A stretch of DNA of 64,000 bases, taken from NCBI GenBank assembly GCA_037954325.1, contig JBBMNZ010000007.1:10418501-10482500 (forward strand), given 5' to 3'. The DNA comes from Fistularia commersonii. Taxonomy: Eukaryota; Chordata; Actinopteri; Syngnathiformes; Fistulariidae. A program made the position numbers and the translations under genes. The notes below the pieces were generated by a model. The model ran no database searches and was not told the DNA's origin. It was given only the letters and a program-made list of their open reading frames with translations. Of the stretch, positions 20,801-32,000 are shown in pieces. The stretch's first letter is position 1; each line of letters starts with the position of its first letter.

Positions 20801-23800
20801 ACGGAAGTACAGCAGGAAAGGCCACTTGTTTCCGACTGAACATTTCGTTTATTCTGACTAGAGCCAAAGAAACTGGAAGTAAACACAAAGCAGCCAGAAA
20901 TAGTCCTGCTGGCCTTACCATCATGCACGAGTACACAAGGAAGGGATGAGAGGCGATACATACTGCCTTCCCACGTGCAGTGTAGTAGGTTTAAGGCTCC
21001 CTCCGCCCTCTTCCAGTGCTGCAGGTGGAAGAAAGCGTACGCCACCGCCTCGCTGTCACCCCTCTTCAGGATGTGCTCTGGTGGCAGGATGAGGCTCTTC
21101 ATCTCTAATAAGTACTGAGCACAGGAAGATGAAGGGTATGAGACTGGAGCGGTACACAACACGGTACGACAGCACAGAAATGAAGATCTGCTAGTGGACA
21201 ACCGCGGAATGCGAGTACGTTTTCTGCTCGCGTTGAAACTTCACCGACGCTGAACACAGGTATGATTCAGCGGGCTCTGAAAAAAAACACCACTTCATCA
21301 CCTTCAAAGGATCTTCAATGCTAAGAGACAGATCTTTAAAAAAGCAGATCGATGCTTAGAGAATCCAGACAGCTGAATTCTTCAAAGGTATAAATTTGCT
21401 GTGAGGTTGACCTGCCATGTTGGCGGTTAGATCTTAGGAGAGATCTCTCCATGACGGATGGAGTTCAGAAAATCATCAGCAGGTGCAACTGCGGGATCGC
21501 CAACGTCTGCAGAGATTTGTAGGATTCGTCGGGGGTTTGATTTTGATTCGCTCCAAAAAGGTGATGAGGATTGTGGAAGTCATGGGAAAAAGGCGTCTTT
21601 GCGAGAATCAAATTTGGCTTTTCATCTTTTGATCTGAAACAAAGTCCCTAAGAAGCTGGAAAATTCCCGGTCAGCGTGTCGTTTGGATAACAAACGCTTG
21701 TTAGAAAGGCGCCGCTGCCTCTCGGCAAGAAGGTCCCAGGTTTGATTTCGACGGTCCAACACCATCCTGATCCTGAATGCAGGATAAGTGGTTGAAAAAA
21801 TGTACGTACGACTTATAGAAATATATTTCCAGACATTAATGAAGGGTGAGTTTCAGCTTACACCAGTGTTTCCCAACCACTGTGCCGAGGCACATTAGTG
21901 TGCCGTGCCCACTTTCATCTGATTAGTCCAAAAATGATTTATTCAATGCAAATAATGTGTCTTTGTATGTCTATCTATGTGAGCAGCATGCAATGACAGG
22001 CAGAACAAGCAGCTGCTCTTCCACTAGATGGCAAGAGGTAGTGAATTAACCTGTGTATATTTGGCGTTGTGCCGTTTGATTTTTTTAATATATACCAACT
22101 AATATGTGCCATTGATCAAAAAAGGTTGGGAAACACTGGCTTAGACCATTTTAGCAAGTACAGGTTCAGAGACATAACATACTTTTAAGTCCCTTCAGAA
22201 TGCAGATTTTTTTTACTGGCTCTTAATGGCCGACATTAGCACAGTTTTTCTGAAATCGTCCGGTTCTGGGAAATGCATGTCTAACTGAGGCCCGTCTAAT
22301 TACGACGCACGTAATTCTTTTTTCCCCAGACCAACGGAGTCCTGCCCGAGTCTGCCTTTGATTTTGCAGAATCCAAATAAAGAATAAATACAGGTGGGAA
22401 ACTGGGTGAGATAGGATGGTGCGGGAAAGCTTGGGGCGATTTCAGCGCACGAACACCTGGGTTTGTTTTCGCCACGAGTACTCAAGTACATCGCGAGCAC
22501 ATAGGAGCGCAAATCTGAGTCCGGACAAAAGAGGATCTCCGTCTAGACACACTTTGAGGGGCCCGACAGTGGATCCCGGTGTAAACTAATTGCCAAACCG
22601 GTCAGAGTGGAGACAGAGCCAAATAACCATCGCGCTTGACTGTGACACAAAATATGCTGTTTCCTAGTTTTGGCTAAGCTAGCAAAGATGCACTTGGTGC
22701 ACTCCCTTTACAATCCAATCATACATAGAGGGAAAAAAAAATATAAATACATTCACTTTCCAAGCAACGGACAATGGGAGAAAAAAAAAAATGGAACATT
22801 CTTGCCGAGAGGCGAGACACCAGACTACTGCGCCTACACAAATTTAAGAAGAGAACATTTACATTGTTTATTTACATTTGTGTTTTCTTACATAGCAGGT
22901 GGCAGGCAGGCGAGCCGATGCGATGAAACCCGCTTTCACCATTTCATTCACATTTTTTTACTTTCTTTATCAGTACTTAACTTACAATTATGCAACTCTC
23001 CCTGCAAACTCCCTGCAGACCAAAAAAAAAAAAAAGAAAAAGTGAGGTCGAGGGCCTTATTTTGCAATTGTTGAAATTGGGAGGGGGTGGGGGACCTTTC
23101 CAAAGCAGTACAGTACGCTCATTCCATGAATGTGTAACCCCCCTCTTCCCCCTACTGTATAAGTTTGTCCTAAAGAGTCAGTAGGTTCATGGTGCCAACA
23201 AACGCCTGCCCTCCTGGAGCGGCACAATTGGGCTACCCAAGAATGCAGAGCGAGCGCACACAAATGCGGTACAACGTTAAGAGGTACTCGCACCAGTGGG
23301 TCCAGTTAGGACGACTGGTAACTTTAATTAGGGCAATATCGGCTCCCCGCTGCTGCAGAGGTTTGTGTTTAAAAACCCCACGAGTGCGCCCGGACCCCCC
23401 TCACCCCCACCCCCAACCCGTGGGCTGGATTCCCAGGCAGCCGGCTACGCTGTGGATCTCGGGCCGACACTTTGGGAAGGTTACCCCGCAGCTAATCCTG
23501 TCTAATCCCCTCATGGTCACAGGCTCAGCCATCCATCTATCTCTCCAGCCCGGACCACGCTGTGTTGCTCGTCTCCTCCCAAAGCCCACCCTCCCGCCTC
23601 TTTAACCCCGGCAATCCCCCGCGTGTCGACTCCGAGTCACGGTCCTCTGGCTTGATATTTATGAACAGGAGCCCCGGAACCACCCACGCCGATAATCTGC
23701 CCACCCGTCGTCGCTCGGCATCCTGGGCAGCTATGAAGCATCCTCCACTAAGAATAACAGCATTATTTAAAAGACGCATATTCACGCAGGTCAACGGTTT

Positions 23801-26800
23801 GAGGCTGAGGATGTCTTAATGATGTTTTGAATCAAGGGTTGCATGTGCCCGCTTTTGGGAAGAAAAGTTCTTTTCAGAACTATCCAGTTAAAATTTATTT
23901 CAAGGAACTGCCCTCCTCTGGGGGGGGGGGGGCTTTTAGTTTTGCATTCCCACTGGCAGTAAGGGGACCACGGTATGGCATGACGAGCACCTTAAGCGCC
24001 ACACTCAAAAATAAACTGCCACGATGACGACAACATGGAGGGTGAAGTTGCCACAGCGCTACTCCATCAAGAGTATCAGATGGGCTGAAGAACCCTGTCC
24101 ATTAACTCTGGACTTAAAATGTTGATGTTCCTCTGTGAGCCCTGGAAACTCCTCTGTGGTATAGCAGGTATAGCTTTGGGGTTGTAAAAGGCATTCTGAG
24201 AGAAGCATCTAGCAATGGGCATGGCTTATGAGTTCCACCAATCACCAAGCACCTAATGTCACATGAGTTCCTATGGAACCGTAAAGAGACCCTGCCTCGG
24301 AATAGAAGCTAAGGTTTGAGGAGCTGAGATCCATAATGCCTGGTGTTGTGAAGAAATGTGCCTGAGAAGGTTCTAGGAACTGCAAACGGGTCCGACGGCG
24401 CGGATCACAAACTAGAACTGGAAAACACAGACGGCCTTCATCTGTTTTCGGGACAAAACGCCGCACTTTCCGGGGCTCCCCCGCATCGCCGGGCTACGGC
24501 GCGTCCGAAAAAGCAACGCGGCATTCCGACTTCACCGGTCACGCAGTTTCAAGGCCCTTCACCTTCTCTGACATCCAAACAACACAAACACATAAAAAAA
24601 AACCAACTAAAACCCTATTGTTCCAAATCTGCTGGAAACACCTTTGTTCCCAAAATAAAAAAAAAAAGATTAAATTAAAATAACGTTATCGCTGGAAGCA
24701 GGGCTTCTTTTTACACCCGCTATCGTCGCCGAGGGGCTCTTTTCCACCCCGCTGAATGGCAACCTGTTTAAGATTAACCATTTCACGGGGCCGGACGCTC
24801 AGCTGTTCTCCCTTGCATGCCGCGGCATCAGACCTGGTGACACCTCGGTCCTCTGCACTCTTGTCCGACCCTCCCTTCCATTCTTCGGTCTGCTCCTCCA
24901 CTCCCTGTTGCCTCTTTGATGAAGGGATTGAGTTTCATGCGCTCTCCTTTTATCCGCCGCGGCAGCCGTAAGCCCGGAGCATAACTCATAAGCCGCCGCC
25001 TGATTCTAATCTGCGCCCCTTCGTCTCCCCTGCGATGGAAACCCGCGGGGGCGGCCGTGACGTCGTCCTTGTAATTGCTCGGAGGACGGACAGGTGTCGG
25101 GGTTTAGGAACACAAACTGAGATTTTAGAAATCGCCCTTCGCTTCTTACTCGCCGGCTCTGCGAGAGGGAGCGGGAAGTGGCTAAGTAAAACAAAACAAA
25201 ACCACCGGAGCGAGCGAGGCCGACGCAAATCCCAAACCCGTCTGGAGCCACGCGCTTTCAACCCGAAAACACAGAAGCGGACTTGTGGCATGGACGGAAG
25301 TGCAGGGCAGCTCAAGGATCGCTCGGCCCGCCGTCCCCGGGGGGGGGGGGGGGGTGACGGGATTGGACAGAGTGATGGAGAAATGGGTGTTTGTGTGAGG
25401 AAAAAAAAGGGGAGGAAGAGAGCGGGGATGTTAACGGGAAGGAAGGAGCGAAAGGGATGAGGAGGGGGAACAAGACGGAGGAGAAAAAGGGGAGGTGAAC
25501 AGTTGAGTGAAACCGCTGTGGGGCTGAGGAGGGTTTGAATGCAGACTTAACCTGTGTGTTTGTGTGTGTGCAGCCTTGTGAGTGGGTTCTCGCGAGCTCA
25601 TGTGATATAGACTAGAAAGGCTTTCACGTATAATCTCCCCCTTTGACAATGTTGCAGCCGCTGCCCTCTCTAGCGCCCCCTCGCCGGTCAGTGTTGTTTT
25701 TCTTAGCATTGCTAACGGCGTGCCGTCGGTATTGGTAATTCCAGTCTATCAATAAGCTCACCTCAAAAAAAGAGATAGTTTACGCAGGTTTCCGGTTGCT
25801 CTTTCTCTGCCTTAGATTTATTTAAGTTTTTTGAAGTTCTTAGTATAATCACAATTTCCCTGTTGTTTCCAAGCGCCAAAGGAGTGATGTATTTAAGGCT
25901 TCGAAGACCAGCAAAAGATAATTAATCATTCCCCCTTAACATGGAATTGAAACACAGGAAAGTAAAATATACTCACGAGCCCTGGAGATCAATTCTGGGT
26001 GTCTGAGGCTAATTTTGGTTTCATTCATTCATTATATAAACCAATTGTTCTGCACTCAGGCTGCTGGGGGCAATCACATAAAGGATATATATATGTAAAT
26101 GACACATATAGAGACAAATTATGAGTTATGAAGTAGACACAAACTAATTCACACGTCATTGAAATACAACCATTCACTTTTGCATTTACAGTACACAAGA
26201 AATGATGACATACAACCATTCACACTGTCATTCAAGTGTCATATATTGAGAAATACAAGCATTCACATGTCAAACCATTCACCCTCACATTCACGAGGTA
26301 TATAGAGTCATGCAACAATTCACCCTCTCATTCACATGTCACATAGTGACATATGATAATTTTCCCTCTCATTCACGCGTCATACAGAGACATGCAACAT
26401 ATAAATACAAACATACATTCACTTTCCAGCCATGTCATTCGCAGGTCAAATATAGACAGTCGTGCCGCCTTGTATCATCAGTGTTTGGATTAATTTAATA
26501 AGTCACTTGTGGACGAAGGAAAATTAACCCCCGTGTATTGCACTTTTGAGGCGAATTCCTTTCCAATGACGATAAAAAAAAAAAAAAAAAGTTTTAAAAC
26601 AGTCAAATTCTCCGGAGTTGGTTTTCGGCACTGATTTATCTGCTGGCGGTATAAACACGGCCGTGGCCAGTGTTCGGGGCCACCTCAGGAGCCGAGGCGG
26701 CGGGATGGGGGTTGGGGTGTCACAGGTGCGCCCATCACTCAGGACGTTGCACACGACACAAAGTCGCCCGGCCTGAGCAGGTAGAAGCGCCGACAGACGG

Positions 26801-27186
26801 GATGGGGGGGTTGGAGGGGGTTAAGAAGCTGCTCGCCTTCAAACACACGGGAGTCGAACTTTAATTTTTCGTTGAGTTTTTTTTATCTCCCTCGGCAGGG
26901 AGGTGAGGAGGGGAAGGGGATGAGGGAACATGAGAGGATAAGAAACAGAATGAGGGTATCTGATGAGAGGATGGGGGTAAGGTAAAGATGAGGGCCCTCG
27001 CTTTAAAATCAAAGGCTGGATCACATGCACATACACACACACACACACATGCACACACAGAGGCATGCTCACAAAAAAAAAAAAAAAAAAATCACTGATT
27101 CCCTTAGTTGCGGAAAAAGAGAGTCCCCAGGGATGAAACAGCACCGGACTACAAAGACTGAATCGAGACTAAACTCTGCAGGAGCA

Positions 27187-27245
<59 letters not shown>

Positions 27246-28973
27246 CACGTGAACGTCCAACCCTGTGGGAAAATGGGTGACAGAGGGTGCCGGGTACGGA
27301 GGGGGAAGCACCTGGGGATGGCACACACACCTGAAATCAGTAAGCGCCTTTCCGGAAAAAACAGAAAAGAAACTGACGAGGGAGGAGGAATTAGGAAGAC
27401 ATCCAAAGGAGTCAGGATTGGGGGGGTGAGAGAGGAAGTATCTACATGAAGCCCTACACTGACATCTGCTGGTGAGGAGAGGCAGCGACGCGTCTGGGCT
27501 TCACGCTCTGATAGTGTTCAAAGTTGTTTAGGACTCGGGTGCAAAGGGAAACTGTTATGTGACCGTGAGTTGCAGGAAAGCATGCTTACGGTGTAGGTCA
27601 AGGGTGGGTTAATTATTTTGGCGGGCCAAAAGTTCTTATTGAATTTTTATGGTATCATGTAAATTGAACAAAATGAAAATTGCAATTTAATTATTTAATT
27701 TTTCGGCATTTTATTTGAATTTTAAAATCATTCATGATCATATAAATGTACTGACATTGTTTTGTATGTAATCATCCATACAAAATTAAAGAAAAGGAAA
27801 AAATAAGGAGTTTCTAAATTCAATATTGATTGAAAATACTTATTAAAATATTCCAAAAAAAACAAAACGGGAAGGATGTGGCCCGCGGGCGGTAAAATGC
27901 CAAGGTCTGGTGTGGGTGCTTTGACGGTGGCGCTGGAGAAATGTTGAATAAAGGTTAAATTTTGCGACGAACGAGGCCACAGCCTGTATGATGTGTGGCT
28001 CTCTGGGTTTCCCAGTGTGTGAAACACAGTGATCCAAGCGGACATTTTGAACGCAGCCTGGACGGTTCGCCATGGGAAAGACAGATTACGGAGGTTTTAT
28101 CGCCCGGGGCACTGTGGATACAGACGGGCGGCAAAATAACAAACAGACTAACTAAAATGGAGCGATAAGAGTTATTGTTTTAAATCGAGTGTTAAGAGCC
28201 GTCTCTTAAATCATATATAGTCCTGGCCAAGATGGATGCTTTGAAAGTTGGGATGAATTTAAAGGGTTAGATCCCACTTTTTTGCTTTCGCTGACAAAAA
28301 ATTGGTCACTCTTTGGTCACAAAACGGGTCAAATGCAATCGTTGGGAGTCGTAAATGGCCAGCGCAGAATCTGAAAATCCAATGGCGTTGGATGCGTTTC
28401 GGTGCCGCTGCTCTTAAAAAACACGCGCTCCTGCAGCAAACGGAGAGCTACGAGTCCCCAAAGGTGAAAAATAAAAATAAAAGATAAATATTTGCAAAAA
28501 GGTATTTCACAGTGTTCAATTTGTGCCGCTTTTGTGACTGACCTTTGGCACGTGCGGGTTGAACTCTACGGCTCTGTGTATGGCCTCCACAGCGTTCATC
28601 TCGGCGGTGCTCAGCCCCCGCCTGGATGCCGCTTCCGGGGAGAACCTGCGAGGAGAATGCGGGCCAAACGGTCAACTCGCCGCGGAATCACTGACTTAAA
28701 AAATTGTTTTATTTAAATGTAAATGTGAACAAAAGGGACATATACTTATCGGAAACAGCCCTTGCTTTCAGCAGTGCAGACGTGTAGCATATAGTGGCTG
28801 ATTTGGGCAAGCTGATGTCTGCGATGAGAGCACAAGTTAAAGCAGGGTTTGTGTCCAAACTGACTCATAATAAAATCAATGATAATGATAATAATAATAA
28901 TTATTATTATTATTATAATAAATAAGAATAAATAATAATAATAATTATAATAATAAAAAAAATAATAATAAGA

Positions 28974-29038
<65 letters not shown>

Positions 29039-32000
29039 TACAGCGGAACCTTGACTTATGAGTGCATCAACTTACGAGTTTAATGTACTACGAGCTGTCG
29101 CTATTTCTTCTTTCAAAAGTACATTTTTTTTATTTTAAAAACAAGTAACAAAACATGGGCTGGAATAGATTAATAGTGTTTCAGTTCCTGTTAATGAGTA
29201 AATGTAATCAGATATACGAGCTAACTGAGTTGAGCTCACAGAATAACTTAAACTCATAAGTCAAGGTGTAACTGTAATAAAAGTAAAAATGATGGATTTC
29301 AGCCATACCGTCATATTTAGCGAGAACCGCCTGGACGTCAGCGTACGCCTGGAGCTCCAAAAGGGCCTCCAAGAGGTTTTCATGTATATTCAACATCCCC
29401 AACAATGGGAACTCTTTCATTAGCTGCAAAGAGACGGGCCTTTAAGAGTGCAATATGTAGCATTTAGGGCTGCAGTTTTTTTTTTCCCCCGAGCAAAAAC
29501 TCACATCTCGCATCATTTTCACGGCCTCCTTGATGCGCCCCAGCTTCCGTGCGCACATGGCCAGCCTGCGTTTAATGTAAACCAGCAGGTTTATGTCCTT
29601 TCCTGCTGCGGGCGTATTGGAAAAAGCAAAAGGAAAAAAAGAAGAGGCGTTCAGTCGGGCGTAAAGCAAATAAATACGTAATGTATAATATGTTTATTGA
29701 TATCGGAATGTTACCGATGCTCAGTGCTTTTTTGAAGAGGCGCTCAGCTTCTGTGATGGTTGTTGCTTCTTCCTCTGCGAGCAGGACGTAGGCTGCAGCG
29801 CATCTGCACAAAAACACGAGGCGGGAGGGAATGAACGGGAGCGGCGAGTCCTGTGTTTGGCTCGGTGGGGAAATCGCACGTTTCAATACGGGCGGGTGCC
29901 AACGCTATTATCATGAATTCCTGTGTTCACCTGCCAGATATAATGCAACATATGAAAAACAGCAGTGTAGAGCTAACTTATTTGCGCCAAATCATTTCAA
30001 AATTGTTATTTATTTTATATTCATAGATGTAGGGTTCATTGTATAGATGAGGGGTTAGCTCTTTCATCCCTCTGCTCCCTGTGGCTTTGGAAAATAAATA
30101 AGAATAAATAATAATTTGCACTCATTTTATTTTATTTTGTTAGTCTTTTTTATTTAATTCTAAATGTGAAGAATTTATTTAGCTATGATCACAGATTCCT
30201 GTATTCACCTGCCAGATATAATGCAACGTATGAAAAAACAGCAGATTCAGAGTGAATATCTGCTTTATCTGTGCTAAATTATTTAGAAATTATTTTTCAT
30301 TTTATATTTGTAGACGTAGAGCTAACTGTATCGATGAGGGGTCAGCAACCTGGCTCTTTCATCCCTTTGCTCCCTTTGGCTTTGGATATAATTCTAATTA
30401 ATTTTAGTTTAGTGATTTTTTTTTAAGGAATTCTAGATTAGTAGATTATGGTAGTCTTGGGACATTAAAATAAAATACGTTTGATTTCTTTCTTTCTATA
30501 AATGTTGATGTACGACAGTCACCCAGCAACACAATGAACTGACCTTTCTAATTTCTATTTATTGTTATTATTTAGTATTTCCTCTGAACATAACCTTCAA
30601 TCCAGAGTATTTTTTTTCCAAATTGCTTTTGTTGCATGCCAAAACAGAATTTCGTTTGCTCCATTGCAATTCACTGACTTTATAACAGCAACGGAATTCT
30701 TTTTTTGTTTTTTATATTTAAATGTACATGCAGTATCATCTTCATTTTAAATGTCAGAAGGTTGTTGTGGCTCCCCGTGTTTTCTTTTCTGTGCGAAACG
30801 GGTCAGAGTGGCTCTGGTCATTGAAGGCTGCCGAGCCCTGGGACAGATGTATACTACTTTTTAGACGCACTGTTTATATAAATGTAATGATTATTCATAC
30901 AAATGTGATTCTTTGTTTGTTTATACTACTTATGCTACTCGATGAGCTTTTTAATAGCCCCTTGTGTCAGTGATTATGAATCTAAAGTGTTACACTTGCC
31001 TACTTCATGATGCAAAAATGATAAAGACAGGCATGAATGTAGAATCATCATTGGGAGAGTGTAAACCATTTTTCTTCAGATTTGACTTCACCAGAACACA
31101 GAATAATGCACAGAGGACGCGAACTCACTCGTGGTTGATCTCGATGGCCTGGTAAGCTGCTCTGATTCTGGCCTGAGGATTCCTCTCCCGCCAGGCTTTC
31201 TGCATCACTGGGGAGACGGCGAAGAATTTGGGCTTACCGAGGGGGGGGGGGGGGCTGATATGCGATAGTATGCGGCGAAAGAGGACTTGATGCGGCGGTG
31301 CTCACCCGCGTCTTCTGGTCGTAGCTGTTGCGCGTCTCCGGTGAAGAAGGTCTGGTGGTCCTGAGCGGACAGGTTCATATCGTAGTACGTGAGGGGCTCC
31401 TTCCCCGTCACCCAGGTGTACCTAAAGCCCACAGAGAAGCCTCGCTTTAGGGCCGTGGGCGGAGATCTGCCGAAAATCACCCCGCTGCGGGAACGGCAGC
31501 GCTCACCTGTTGTATTCGGCTCCTCTGAACAGATTTAAAGGATTCCTCCACACCTTGCACTCTGTGATGACAAACATTTTATCAGCGTTTTGAGCGGCGC
31601 CAATGGGTGTTTGAGTCTCACCCGCGTTGTTTACCTGAAACGCTGGGTCGAGGCTCCGCCTCGCCATTGACCGATGAGAAGAGGCCCGTGGCGGTGCTGC
31701 TCTCCACTCCGCCCAGGAGGGGCCGCAGGTGGCTCACTGAAACTTGCTCGATGAACGACGTGCCGTACTTACGGAAGTACCACCACTCGAATATCTGCGG
31801 CGGTGGAGAAATATGCGGTCAAGTTTGGTCAAAAGACGGTTGTAACTGTAATCTACTAAACCAATTTCAAAATTAGCCATCTCTTATTCTGGGAATACTG
31901 ATACCAGTTGCAAGGGTTGTGCTGTTTTCCAGCCACCTTGCTGTCCAACCCACAACTCCGAAAGATTTGGATGTTTACGCGCATGTGTGAAGAGTGACAT

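Noticed and set aside
20629..21201. 190-residue open frame on the minus strand
   Set aside because: Only the part matching exon 12 of st7 is conserved. The rest is intron read-through on both sides.
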